Positions 1 through 13,600 of a stretch of 64,000 bases of DNA are shown piece after piece (the first letter of the stretch is position 1; each line of letters starts with the position of its first letter). A program made the position numbers and the translations under genes. This DNA comes from Cercis canadensis (lineage: Eukaryota > Streptophyta > Magnoliopsida > Fabales > Fabaceae). Under the pieces are notes generated by a model. It searched no databases. It saw only the letters and a program-made list of their open reading frames with translations, and had not been told where the DNA came from. The DNA is taken from assembly GCA_003255065.1 (NCBI GenBank), contig QAOA01004878.1, positions 950,144 to 1,014,143 on the forward strand, written 5' to 3'.

Positions 1-1770
1 AAAATCAGTGAAAAAAAAAAAAAGAGAAAATATTATTATTTCTAAATTATTATTATTTAGAAAATTTCTAATGGCCAACTCAGTTGCTGAAGTGGAAAAT
101 GAGGTTAAATAAATGATTGAAAAAAAAAAAAAAAAAAACCAAAGCATATGTACAGAACGACAGCGTAGTTGCCTTAGATGATAGCTCTTCCTTTTTATAC
201 CTACTCTCATTATGCTAAGTGAGTATTGAAGAAGATAAAAGTTACAATCCTTTAACTAGATTTTGGGCAGGGGCCGCGCGAACGCAGGCCCCCACTACCA
301 CAAATTATGACATAGGCTCTCCCACTTGGGGAGACCTTAGGGTGGCACCCCTCCCAAGTGCAATGGAGGTCACCAACCTAGGCCATGGGCCTTCTCGATC
401 GCCCATAAACCCTGTCCAGGTAAGTATGTTTAAACGTTGCTAGTCACCTTTGCTTTATAGTGCTGCTTATACTCTCTCCCTTGAGCTTCTTCCGATGTGG
501 GACTTGCACCTCCCCTTATCAAAGTCAAAGAATTGACATTGAAGCAATCTCTAGTTCACCAACAGGTCAAAGGGGCAAGGCTATTTCTCAAGAAGAAATC
601 CTTTCTCCTATAAATGATAGAGAAAATAAGACAAACGAGCATTCACGTTTAGCTTTTAATATATAGACAAAGTATTCGACACGACCTTTTTCGTCGCTAT
701 ATCCATTATGAATTATTGTAACAAGATGGAGAAGTTAGCAGCTGAACATGTTGAGCTGAAGAAGAGATTTGAAAAGGTGGTGGCTAAGAAGAACAATCAA
801 ATGTTGGAGTTCGAACGCAAGGTTAAGGAGGTTATTCTTAGGGTTGATGAGCAAGAAAAAAGACATGCCAAGTTGGAAAAATCACATTCGGCACTAGAGA
901 TCAAAGCTGCCATTCTTGAATCACAAGTCAAAAGTGGGGGAAGAAAAGGTTGTAAACTTTGGTCAACTAGAAGCTGAGGAAGATGAAGCTAATTAACGTT
1001 ACTAATTAAAATGGTGGATATCCACAGAAGAAAAATATATAGGAAGAGTCAACATGGGGCTGACTAGAAGCTGAAGCTGGAGAAAGTGACAAAGATGATT
1101 AGGAAGCATGCTTTTTTATCAATTGTGTTTTTGGCTTATTTAATGATATGCTTAAGTTTCTTCCTTTTTTTTTTTTTTTAGTAGCTATTGTTCTTCAACT
1201 CAATTTCAAAGACAAAGTAGTCTTATGTCTATGCTATTGTTTGTTATATTTATTTGTAAATTAACTGCAACTTCTTTGAGGTAAGTTCTGAGCTTCATGC
1301 ACATTTTAATAATGAGGATAACTTTGATCTAGTGACCAAGCTGTTTGCCTTGATCAAGGTTTTGACTTATGATACTCTTCTTCATCAAGGTTTTGAAATT
1401 CATTTTATTGACACATTAGTTTGGGCAGAGACTGTAATGGTCTATCCTATCAATTGAAGTTACATACTCCTATTAACTGTTTAGGATCAACACTATAGGC
1501 CTAAGTTCTTACATTTTCATACTGGATTTAACCTTATCCAACGAGATAATAAGATGGTATTCCCTACAAGACCTTTCCTTTTTCTATTTTTTCTCTTTTT
1601 TTTTCAGGTTAAAAGACATCTTAATCTATCTAATCAGATTGGGTTGGGTCTAAGTAACAATCCATAAGCCATGGCCCTGTGCTTTTACATTCTAGAAAGA
1701 GTATATGTAAGTAATAGCATCAGATATAGTGGAATGAATATGACTGTAGATTTCGAGATTTAATTAGGAA
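1..1770. other. Intergenic, with decayed coiled-coil-coding remnants
   Basis: This stretch has no intact gene. It opens with poly(A)-interrupted AT-rich DNA. Around 260-430 there is a GC-richer block (GGCCCCCACTACC, TTGGGGAGACC) of unknown origin. From about 500 to 980 there is decayed coding-like sequence, listed separately. Beyond that I see only AT-rich DNA with pyrimidine runs. Confidence 0.5.
708..977 (+). pseudogene. Coiled-coil-coding remnant, copy 1
   Basis: An 89-codon open frame from ATG 708 encodes a highly charged helical peptide rich in Lys, Glu and Leu (starting MNYCNKMEKLAAEHVELKKR), typical of a coiled coil. The family is not recognised. The same text recurs near 4078-4150, preceded in both places by a matching segment (about 515-665 and 3895-4030). 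That points to two duplicated copies of one larger gene or element. Splice signals and a full frame were not found, so it is probably a fragment. It could instead be a small expressed exon. Confidence 0.4.
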
Positions 1771-1795
1771 AAGAAGCAACAACAAAACCAAGTCT

Positions 1796-1974
1796 CGTGC
1801 GTCTAAACTCTAAGTGCCATCCCTAAGTAGTGGGCCTGGCCTGGTGGTTTTATAATTTAAAATATATATATATATATATATATATATANCGTGCGTCTAA
1901 ACTCTAAGTGCCATCCCTAAGTAGTGGGCCTGGCCTGGTGGTTTTATAATTTAAAATATATATATATATATATA
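1796..1974. repeat. Direct duplication across the single N at 1889, with (TA)n
   Basis: About 85 bases (CGTGCGTCTAAACTCTAAG onward, ending in a TA dinucleotide run) occur on both sides of the single N at 1889. This fits an unmerged contig overlap at a microsatellite. Confidence 0.85.
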
Positions 1975-2895
1975 AGGGATAGCTTTGGATATAAATGAAT
2001 GAAATATGTAACGGATATGATTGTAGATTTTAAGATTCTATTAGGAAAAAATGATAAAATTACATTTGGAATGGTCAAAAACAATATTTAAGGTAGCAAA
2101 TCTAAGTCTTTACAAAGGATAGCTTTGGATATAGCTAAATGAGTTATGCAATGAACATGATTGTAGATTTCAAAATTTAATTTAAAAAAATGACAAAATC
2201 ACATCTAGAAAGGTCAAAATTAAGTTTTATTGTGACAAATTTAAGTCTTTACAAGGGATAACTTTGGATATAGTTGAATGAGATATGTAATGAACACGAC
2301 CATCGATATCAAGATTTAATTAGGAAATGAAAAAATACAATTTGGAAAGGTCAAAAATAAGATTTATTGTGATGAATCTAAGTATTTATAAGAGATTGCT
2401 TTGGATATAGCTGAATGAGGTATGCAATGAATATGACCATAGATTTTAAGATTTAATAGGAAAAGAGAAAACAACAAAATCACATTTAGAAAGGTCAAAA
2501 ACAAAATTTATTGTGGCAAATCTAAGTATTTACAAGGGACAACTTTGGATATAGCTGAACGAGAGAACATGACTGTGGATTCAAGATTTGATTAAGAAAA
2601 GGAGAAAAAAAAACAACAACAACAACAAAATCACATCTGAAAAGGATATGAAAAGGTGAAAAAAAAGATTTACAATGGCGAAACTAAGTCTTTACAAAAG
2701 AGAAAAGAAAACAACAAAATCATATATGAAAAGGTCAAAAACAAATCTAAGTTTTTAAAAGGGATAGTTTTGGATATAATTGAATAAAGTATGTAATGAA
2801 CATGACCATAAATTTCAAAGATTTAATTAAGAAAAGAAAAAATAACAAAATCACATTTGAAAAGGTCAAATAAAAAATTTACTGTGGCGAATCTG
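1975..2895. repeat. ~140-bp imperfect tandem repeat array, about six units
   Basis: The phrase GGGATAGCTTTGGATATA and its relatives recur near 1976, 2117, 2255, 2391, 2535 and 2761, a spacing of about 132-144 bp except for one longer interval where a unit is partly deleted. Each unit also carries a CACATTTGGAAAGGTCAAAA-like segment and a GGCAAATCTAAGTCTTTACA-like segment. Copies differ at many positions, so the array is old. No coding frame is shared. Confidence 0.85.
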
Positions 2896-3694
2896 ATTCT
2901 TAATTGCTACCAAAATTGAGACTATTCGTTGGTTTATTTAATTAGCATTCCGTTATTCTTCTTCCCCCACAACTGCTTCAGTCATTTGTCTTTCATTCTT
3001 TACATCTCTCTCTATTTCCAATCCATTTTGAATTTCAAATTCTGCTCTCCCTTTTGAGACTTCTTCAAAATTCCTTAGCTCTCTTGGTTTCGTGGTTAGT
3101 ATAGTTAGTTGTCATTGTTAGGGAGAACAAGGGATTTACTTCTCACTGTGTTCGAGCTTATCTTTTCCTTCAAAGATACTCCACCTTTATCAGTCATTGG
3201 ATCTTTTCATTTTGTTCTACAACTTGTCATTCAGTAAGTTCCCTTACCTGCCTTATCTCTGTAAGTGTTATGCCTAAGTCTTGTTATGCATGTTTTGGAG
3301 GGGCCAAACTCAAATAGCCCTCATACTTTTTGTCTCTCCCAGATGGATTTGCATGATGGGGTATGTTAAAGATAAAAAAATAATTTTTTGGCACGCACCT
3401 ATCAGCTTAAGTTTTAAGATGAATGACCCATTCACTTAGATTAACTCCATTGTTAGGATAACTAAAAACATGGGTAGATATATAACAGTCTAAGAATGAA
3501 TTATACGTAAAAGAAATAATGCCTGAGTTCAATGTCCTTTCTACCAAAGAATGAACCTTAGTTCCTTTCTCACTATCATATGCTTTAAGAATATCCCTTT
3601 TATACATGCCTACTCACCCATTCAAGTGTCCATTCTTGCTGACCTATAATTCGTTTTAAATTCAATTTCTTTTCACGTGTCCTACTATTTTGCA
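2896..3694. other. Intergenic, nothing firm
   Basis: AT-rich sequence with a pyrimidine-rich part (2940-3240) that could be the leader of the decayed sequence that follows. No supported gene or RNA. Confidence 0.4.
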
Positions 3695-4160
3695 GGTATG
3701 GAAAATTTGGAGATGTGCCAAACTGCAGCTCAGAAGAAAATAGCTCAGCAACAGGTTGAGAATGAAGTTTCTGATGGTAATAATAAACAACTTCACTCAA
3801 CTCAATACTTCTCAAGAGGCTGGCTAGAGTTAAAAATGATTATAACAAGCAACTGCAGGAGCTTGAGGTGACCACATCTGAGGAAGAAATATTCTAGTTC
3901 TCCCCTCAATGTCAAAGGATCATTGAGTCACTCTTTAACTCACCAACAGATCAAAAGGGCAATGATATTTCTCAAATTGATAATGAGATAAGCTAGCATT
4001 CACTTTTAGCTGGTAAAATAATAGACAGATTATCTAGTATAGCCAACTTTGCTATTGAGATCATAGATTATATCATAAAGATGAAAATGTTAGAAGCTAA
4101 ACAAGTTCAGCTCAAAGAGATATTTGAGAAGGTGGTGACTGAAAAGAACCACATTATTTT
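3695..4160 (+). pseudogene. Coiled-coil-coding remnant, copy 2
   Basis: After a plausible acceptor (TTTTGCAG near 3690) an open frame starts MENLEMCQTAAQKKIAQQQ. It then loses frame: the neighbouring frame reads NDYNKQLQELEVTTSEEEIF before a stop. Downstream, 3895-4150 parallels 515-790 of the window, including a LVTxKKN-like charged segment, but with stops. The upstream pyrimidine-rich 2940-3240 could be an old leader. The protein family is not recognised; the layout suggests a decayed duplicate of the sequence at 500-980. Confidence 0.45.
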
Positions 4161-4583
4161 TTCCCTGATAATCTTCAAAGGACCTTACATTTACAAATAG
4201 TTTCAAATTTGGATCTAATTTGTCTTACATTCTTAATTCTTAGCATTGAGCACCAATGATAGTTTTTGAGCCACTTTATTTCACATTCTTAATTATTAAC
4301 ATAGATCAGCAAAAATAACAGCTCCAAATATATGTTTCAACCTTCTAATTTTTGGATTTGACTGCAGTCATTAGGTCAATTATTTCTTTATTAACAAAAG
4401 GGGTATAATAGTCCATTAGATTTTCTTTTTCATTAATAAGTTGCGACATTAACAATTTGGTTGTATAAATAAGGTGAGCCAAAATAAGACAATGAAGGTT
4501 AAAAAGCAAAAAGACATAAGCTACAAACAAGTAATAAATTATTGTGATTGAAATGGCGACTTATCATACATTTCCCTCCTACC

Positions 4584-4627
4584 GTTAAAAAAAAAAAATG
4601 GAAANCGTTAAAAAAAAAAAAAAAAAT
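4584..4627. repeat. Short overlap duplication across the N at 4605
   Basis: CCGTTAAAA(n)TGGAAA appears on both sides of the single N, differing only in poly(A) length. It lies in the 3' flank just beyond the APC4 stop codon. Confidence 0.75.
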
Positions 4628-4647
4628 GGAAATTCGAAAGTTGGCAA

Positions 4648-7600
4648 TTATTCTGCATCTGAGACTTCCTCTTCATCCTCATCCAAAATGTAGACCAAGG
4701 CCCGCTTTCTAGTAGCAAATACACAGGCCACTCCTCTTGATGCTGTTAACAAGGGTAAGGTCAGAATCGTGCTTCATTCATTAGGCCAACAGAAGATAAA
4801 ATTGGCAAGAGCCACATATGAGACACTATAGGTTAGCTAAATTCAGATCACTGGCTATATATAAATTACAAATTCTTCTAACAGTGTAAGTGTTGGACCT
4901 CTGGATGTTTGTGTCAAAGTATGGTCTTTCTTCCCAGGCATGCGCAAGCGCACACACATAATTGTGATTTCATGTTTCTATATACTAAAGGGGTTTGGAT
5001 ATAAGTTAAGGTTACTAGAGCCATTTCACAATGTACAGATTAAAATTAAAAGGGGGTGGAAGAGGGGAATGAAAAACTACTGGAAGACGATCAGCTAATT
5101 TCTTGATACAAGGTAGTAGAGCGGCAGAGGCATTTAACAGAAGAGAACAAGATAAAAATCACTATCTCTGTTGGTTCTGGTCAATGTATTCTTGATTTTC
5201 ACTTCATACTCCTTTCAGCTGACTTGGAAACCTGAACTCAACTAAGTTTGGCTTAATGGGTTGCACCCCATTTTGATGAATATAGAGTTCGTATTGGAAT
5301 TTTGAGACAATGAAGCTTGAGATTAATAATTATCAGTGGATTGCACCTTTTGGGACTCTTGTAATGATTGTTTTATGAAAATATCCCTCCATCATTCTAG
5401 TATTCCCTTTTCATTTTTTTTTTTTGGGGGGTTCCGGTGTTTGGGGGGGTGGGGGTGGGTTTTCCTTCTAGTATTTACATAAACTAAAACAATATGAATA
5501 CATCAAACTTTGCTTCCTTAGGAGTTCATAAGCAAAAATGCATTGCGGAGCTTATAAGGTTAACTAGAATCAGATTATGATCATCATATAGCATGGTAAA
5601 TTCTCCATTGCTTATTAGTTAGATGAACTTCTGCAAAGTTGAGTGTCCTAAAACAAATTCTGATGCATTCAAGAGAGAAATATACTTACCACTAACTGCC
5701 AAGGGAGCAATTACAGAATGAGGGATAGTGCGAGCTTTCTCATCCTCTATATTCAGGTGCACAACAGAGTCCTAAATGCAAATAATTACAGATAGGTGAT
5801 TTGATTGGAACATTGAATTTATATAAAGCTTGATGCAGATATCAGTTAATTCACCACAGTGAAATTAAGTATTCATAAGAACCTAAAACAAAAATAAACT
5901 CATGGCAGTTTCAATTAAGCAGGAAAGGAAGAAGAAACTATTAGATACTTTTTTGAATAATCCACTAATGTGGTCTGGTCCCCAAAAGTTGAAATGTTAT
6001 TTAATTCTCAATTTGGTCCCCAATATGCTGTTATCTTGTCATTCAAACATCAGAGGTTTTGAATTCCAGTTCTGTCAGCATGAATAATAGAACAGTGAAG
6101 ATGTGTAAAGCCTCCCTCATCCAAACTGGCATGCTACTTGTTACATGACTCTGGAGTTATAACTGCTTTCTCAGTGAGTTGGCCATTAGTGAGACTTGTT
6201 CAGCAAGTTGGGCAGGGAATAGTTCCATTTCAAGGGGAGAGGGGAGGCAAAACAGAAGCAAAATAACATACATGAGGTTTTGTTGAGCCGACAACACTAC
6301 CACAAGCTCCAACTTCCAGTAAGACAAGAGAAACATGAGAAGAGCAGTCACCAAATGATTTGACAGGTCGAGTTTAAAGGAAATGTGGTATTGGAATCAT
6401 TAAGTGCTGAAGTAGGTACCAATGGATCATATGATGAAAACTGAACAACAGAAGGCTTCTACAGTTATGTCACAAGAACAAGTGGGTACATCTAAGGGTC
6501 AAAGTGACTGCCTTCCATGATTAAGTTACAAGAATCTTACTGCTAAAAGATGATGCTGATTTTATTACTGACCTACAATTTAGTGAACTGTGCCTAATGG
6601 TTTTCCATATTTATGTATAAATTGGTTCAACCTCTCATAGATGATGATGATTTATGATTTGTGAAGGATGGAGTAATTGCATTAAATTAGAGAGAACGTG
6701 GGATACATAGAACCCAAAAAGATGAAGCCGAACGAAGGGGAAAAGGGCTATACAAAATGGTAGTTAATAAGAACAGAAAACAAAATGGTAATCATTTTCG
6801 TAAAGAATAAAAGAAATTCCAGTTCAGAGGCTTCCCTCATTCAAGTTCTGATAGATAGTCAATTTATAAAATTAAGAAATACATTGATCACCAGTTTGTA
6901 CCATGAAAACAATGGATATAGTAAAAGCTTACCTTTAGTTCTTGTAACCTCCAAACGTTCATACTAGTAGTTCTTGGTATAGGGACATATTGTAGGTCAC
7001 TTGCTTGCAGAATCATCATACAAGCATTTCCAGTGCCTTCTGAAGTAGCACCCGCTTTGTTTAGTAATAAGACAAGTTGATTATCCTATTTCAAACAAGG
7101 CACTTAAAATAAAATTCCCACCCAAGAAAAAATAACATAAACTGAGATTAAAAAGGTTATATGCAGTACATTTAGATCTTTACCTTATACAAAGAGAGAT
7201 CCACACAATGATAATCACTAGGAACACATAGCATAACAGCTTCTAAAGAACTATACTCATTCTTTAAACAGTCCAAGTCATGCATAAATCCTCTCACTAT
7301 GCATATAAAATTTGCAGTATCTGAGAATGACTCCTCAGTTAACTGGAAAGATACATAATCAATAAACTGGTGTTGACAAGTGTGATGAGACGAAGTTCTG
7401 GAGGCATCCTACAGAGATAAAGGGAGAGATTGAGAAAATAAGAATACAAAACTGTCTAAAGAAGACAACAACGTAAGACATCAAAGTTGCATAAAATTTT
7501 AGAAATTTATAATTGTAAACCGAAAAAAAAAAAAACTGAAAAATTAATCTTAAAAATATTAGAGATATTCATTCAATGAATAAGTACCTCGTAATATGAT

Positions 7601-10600
7601 ACTGAAGCAGGAATTCTGATGGATGAAGATGCTTTTGGCGAAGATGGAAAAGGTAACAGTGGCAATAAATCCTCACAAACTATCTTTCTTGAAATTGTAG
7701 TAAAAGGCATGAGAAAAGCCTCTTTAAAGCTGCAAAAACCATCCATCCATGATGAGCATATGAAATAGATAAAGTCATATAACTAAGATAATGTGCCAAA
7801 TCTAAATTATGAGTTGAAAGATCCAAATTCTTTTATTTTCTCTGGTGAGGGACAGTATGGTGGTTTTGGGGGGCAAAAGCAGTTGCTAAACAGAAAAAAA
7901 AGAAAAAGAAACTTATTCATTGGTAATATTTCAAGGAGCTATTATCCAAGCTAGGCATACAACCTGGTAGAGTAGCACATTAGATGAGAGTCATAACATT
8001 TTGGAGAGTGGTGTTCATAAATGCTATCACTCTCTGGGCAAGAGAACTGAGAATAATTCCATACTTGTTTCATTTATGGAACCAGCACTTCTACATATAG
8101 AATGATAACAGATAGAATCATTAATGCAGAATGAAATAATGAAAATTGTCTTAATTGTATTAATTCTTGATGTAAAGATTGCTCTTATTATCAGTTGGAA
8201 TAGGACTATATTGTCTATTTTGAAATTTGAATTAAGATTACTTTGGTCATAAGTTTGGATTACTTCTCCGGGGACAACAAGGTTTATTTGAGTTGCCTAC
8301 ATATGAGACTTATTGCGTCTCTAGGGGTTTAGTCTTATTATTGAAACATGATTACTACTAAAGTGTATCAGGTATTGTTCCCTCAATTCCCATTTCTTGT
8401 TCTACAAGACTGACACAGGACCCAGGACATGACACAACATGGAAAAATCCAAAAATCATAGGACACAACACAGCATATATATGCATACACGTATACACAT
8501 ATTTATATGTAAAATTTTCATGCTCTTATTTTTTAAGTTAATTAGTATAATATTAGTTGTATGATAGAATAAACAAAAGATAGATTATGATTAGTTTTAT
8601 TTGTATGATTTATTTTTTTACCACAAAGTAGATATATTTAGCTTTCAGACTTTTAGTAACAGACCCATTCCTAGAATAGATTAAACTGCCCAAAACATCA
8701 ATTTAAAAAAAATATATATTTAAAATCTAATATATTTTATCAACTCAGCAACAGACAGATCTTCTTCCAATTCCTCTTCTTCCATGACCTGTTTCTTTAT
8801 TCAGTATTCACAGTTCACATAAGGTCTCTGCAGGCAGATCTCTTGAAAAGCAAACTCAAATAAAGTGATCTCGAGCCAAAGACCACGGGGAAATACAAGG
8901 TCAGTTCCTCCATGGGCCACCGTGGGGAAAGAAAGTCACTTAATCCACTTTCAGTTGCCGTCAAGCTGGATGGAAAAATTGAAGCAAGCCATATTCGGCA
9001 AACAACTCAGCACTGTCACTGAAGTGTCGGGGCTCGAAAAATAATTTTTTTTAATCGGACACATACAGAAGTGTGTGGACTCGTACAACACGAGTCCAAC
9101 ACATTTTGTTGTCCAAATTGTGTTGGACACCTGGAGACTACAGCAAAATGCTGTGTCCATTCTTCCTATAATCTACATCAAATAGTCATGACATATTCTT
9201 GAGATTTTTCAAGTCTTAGATGTAAGGTGTGCCTGTGACATGTTCACCACATCAACATTTGCAGATTTCATCAATAACTCTATTGATACGGGCAATGAAA
9301 GGAGGAAGAAGAGAATACCTGAATTCCATCTGCTGAAATTCTTTAGTTAACGTTCTCCTTAGATATTCAGAGTCTGAAAATCCCCCAAACTGAGATAATT
9401 CTCTAACTCTTTGCATTGTGTCCCTAAAGAATTTGCAATTACATTTAAAATCAGATTAGCAGCAGCAATTCATAGGAAGGTAAGGACATTATTTGTAAAA
9501 CATATGTTTTTCTGCATATTATATCTACAAACATCTACGTACATTCTATCATTTAAACCTTGACTTAGTAGCAGAGGTTTGAAGTCAAATTCTTTTACGT
9601 GAAGAGGTCTATAAAACTTTCTTTAAGAACCTCATAAAATTATAAATCAATAAACATAACCCCATTTCCCAGAAAATTAAATTATCAAGTGCCAAATATA
9701 ACTGCCTAAATTCTAAATAGCACAGATATCTCCATGATAATTGTATAAAGCAAAATATGCAACGTGCTGGAAAGTAGAAAGTAAAAAATTTGGATAATAA
9801 TTGTCTTGGGAGGGAAAAAAAAAAAAAAAAACTTACAAGTCAACTTCAACATCATATTCTGCTTCTGATATTTCCAGCAACTGCTTAACAGGATCTTGGT
9901 CATACAAAAACTTCAGGAATATAATAACAAGTTCACTGCCAAAATCAAAAGTACTGTCAGAGGAAAAAAACTCCTTTTACAATCAGGACATCAAGAAAGT
10001 GAAGACAAACCTGTTATATGGTGGAACCTGATCACTTGGTTCAGACATCAGTAACTTTATACATTNTTACAATCAGGACATCAAGAAAGTGAAGACAAAC
10101 CTGTTATATGGTGGAACCTGATCACTTGGTTCAGACATCAGTAACTTTATACATTTCAAAAGCCAGTTGAAGAAGTTTGAAAACTGGTAGAAGAAACATT
10201 AGAAATTAAAAAAAAAAAAATACAAAAAATCAATCCTACAGAAAAGGCTTTTGTAAGAATGTCCTGATGCGCATCTACCAACTTTTGTTTTTCTTCAGAG
10301 AAGGCAAATAAGAATACATTTGCTATCTGTTTTCGTCATTTTAAAACAACCCAGTTACAAGCTTCTCAATCACCCTATACTCCTAGTTATTACAAAATAT
10401 TGATAAATCATATTCATAAAAAATAGTAATATATAAAAGAAAAAAAGCGTTAAACTAAAACATGACAAGAATAATATTCACTCGACATTTTAGAGAAAGG
10501 GAAGTGTTCATTCCTTTTATAAAATATTTCTTCTAATTTCATGAAAAACAACCAATATAAGTTCTAGGCATGACCAAATTCGTCCAATCAAACACCTCTC

Positions 10601-13600
10601 TAAAGGAACTAATACCCAACGGAATGCAGATCGCCAGTTATACAGGCTTTCTTCAATTAAGGATCAGTCATACCTGAATATAGAACTCCACTCTAGTTTC
10701 AGTTAACATGTAAAAACAGAACAATGCAACAAATCCATTCACATAAGAAAGCCTGATTAATGATGTCCCACCATTTAACATTGACACCAATTGAGTATAA
10801 GAATTCTCCACACTAACACATTTGGAAAGAGTCTACCAAGTCTTATCTCCTTCAATATTAAAAGCATTTTGGCAGATATACTGGCTATGAACTCCAATTT
10901 ATTTCAGTTTGGATTATTTCTCCCCAATGTTCTTTTTCTAGGTAAAGGTGATTTCAAATGTAATAGTGACATAGATGAGGAGCAAAGTGGGCCTCCAAAT
11001 TCTGTTGAATTGATGTTAACTATAAGTTATCAATAGTTTAGAGATTTAGTGTTTTTATAGTATTTAGAAATTTTATTGAATTGTTAAGATTCCCTATTGT
11101 TTCAGGTATTCATTTTAATCAGGATACTTTAATTTAGGCTTTTCAATTTTATAGAGGACTTCTTGGAAGTTAAGCCGGTATGCTTATGCTTGTAAGTTTT
11201 AGACTATTTCGGGATCTATGCAAGAATATCCATGCAATTGAAATATAGACTTGATGAGTGAGCCAGTGACTGAATTACAAAGATTGATTATATCTTGTTT
11301 GACTCCTTTCTCAAACTTCTCTCCTACGTCTCTTCTGTTTCCCTCTAGATTCCTTCTTCTAATTCTTCATTAGAAGGCAATAAATATAGTTCTCACAGAA
11401 GTATATAGTTTATAAACATTAACAAAAGATAAGAGAGATCTGAATGTTAAAAGTAACAAAGAATACTGTAGAAAGAATAAAAATAAGCTTCAAAAGATTC
11501 ATTTAAAAATTCAAACTAAAAAATCCAAACCTGCTGCACCACAGATGAAAGAACCCTCATATATCGTTCAACTTGTACAAGAAGCATACCAGCCTTTTCT
11601 GTTGCATTATCAATGAGTGATTCATCCAGGCCAATGCTGTTATAGCGTGCCCGCCATTTTGAAAGCCCTCTTAGTTCCCCCATCCTAAATGCAATAATTT
11701 CTGCAGCGGGCTGACAAAGGCATTTTTTTTCCCCTTAGTTTTTACATCCAATATAAGAGCTTGTATTCAAACTTTGAGTAGATTTAATAAATAAATAAAG
11801 AGAAAGCAAATGGATTACTTTGATGCATTGAAGAAAGACCAAAAGCTAGCTTTGCACTAAATTCAAGTTTTTAGAAAACAAGCATGATTATGTATATTAT
11901 TCCTATTTATTTTGAAAATACAGGACTATAATCTCACAGGCCGAAGTGGACACCACTAAGACCAAACCCATTTCTGAACACTTTGTACTGGCTTAATTGT
12001 ATTTGATATAATCACAATATTGATGTTATCCTTTTCATCCTCTATAGCCTTGCCTCAACAATTTAAGAGCATCATAAATTAAATGTTTTTTTTTTTAATT
12101 GATACAAGAAACATCCATGCAATTCAATAACTAACACTGTTGTAGGTTTAAATTTACTTCATTGCTGGTTTAGATGTCAACTTAGAAGCACTACTTGACC
12201 AACCTGGCCATTGGTCAAGTATGCCATACAATTTAATTTTTCTACAAGCCTAAATGAGATCAGAATATCAAATTTTTAAAATAAGACTGATTGATGTCTG
12301 ATGAGCATTAGTCACATCCATGGACAAAAGAATTGAGAGTCAATAAACAATTCTGTGCTGGCATATAAGTTCTATACTCTACATATCAGCATTGTGTTTA
12401 TATCAATTATTGGCAAATCACATATTACATATTCTACTAGGAAGTAACAAGATCATCTCATGGACTTCAAGAATAAAATTCAATATTATTTAATTGTAAG
12501 GTCCTGTAACTCTTCAAATAAAAACCTCAGATTTTAGCTAGAGAGAGCTACACTCAGATTTTGTCACTGTTAAACAAAATAAACGTTTCAATAACATGCT
12601 TCCAAACAGGGCTAGAATGTTGTCAATTAGTGGATGGGAAAGTACAAAGTTGCACCTGGAGGTGATCTAAGACTATACGTTGAAGTTCTTTCCCAGCACC
12701 ACAGAGAACCTTTGAGACACGCTTAACGCCCTGTAAAACAATAAATTTGCTGGATGAAAAATACAATCACAACTATTCATGAAGAGACCAATGTATAACA
12801 AGCTATACAAGGCTGTCTGTATACCACTTCACAAAGAGAGTTGACAAGAAACTGATGAACTGGTGGACTTGTCCTTGCACCACCCAAAAGGCTCAGAAAC
12901 TCCTCCTGAGGAGAGGAATCAAGTCCTATAATGAATGATAGAAACCAATGTATTAAACAATATAACAGAAAGGAACTCCTCAACTGTGATTATAGTATTA
13001 TGAGAAGTTACCATGATGTAAAATCAGGGTAGACAAGGGATTGAACTTCTCTCGAAAAGTGTGCATGGCATCAGACCACTGCTTGCTCATAACTAATAAT
13101 GATGCCCGGACAACCTCAGTCAAATCCTCAATGTTAGAAGCTTGTTGAGCTACCTGATGGAGCTCATTTTTTCTATAGAGATAAAAGGAATCAAATTGAT
13201 CAGAGGAGAGGTAGAAGAAATGTTCATACAAAGCATGCCTACATCATTTTCATCTTCATTTATAACAGAGGCATGAGGTCTTATATTTAAAAGAAAAATG
13301 AAGGAGAGGCATAAAAGAAAGTTATGTCATTTTAAGATTATAAAACTTGGTTAACATCAAATCAAGTTATGAATAACTATTAAAAAGTGCCATTTCTCAG
13401 CAAGATTACCTACTACAAAATATAGACGTGTTCAGTGCTAAGCAATGCAGGCCATTTGCAGTATGTCCAGCCATGCCAATTTCGCTCATGTCATCGCCAA
13501 CTTCAATGAGGTCTCCTGAGCACATGACTATCAAACGACAAAGATCTTTTGATAAAGCAACCTAGTGACAAGTAAAAGCATCAGCTTCCAAAAGTAAATT

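Noticed and set aside
1975-2895. Tandem array considered as CRISPR-like
   Set aside because: Units are about 140 bp, imperfect and without unique spacers, and the genome is a plant nuclear one.
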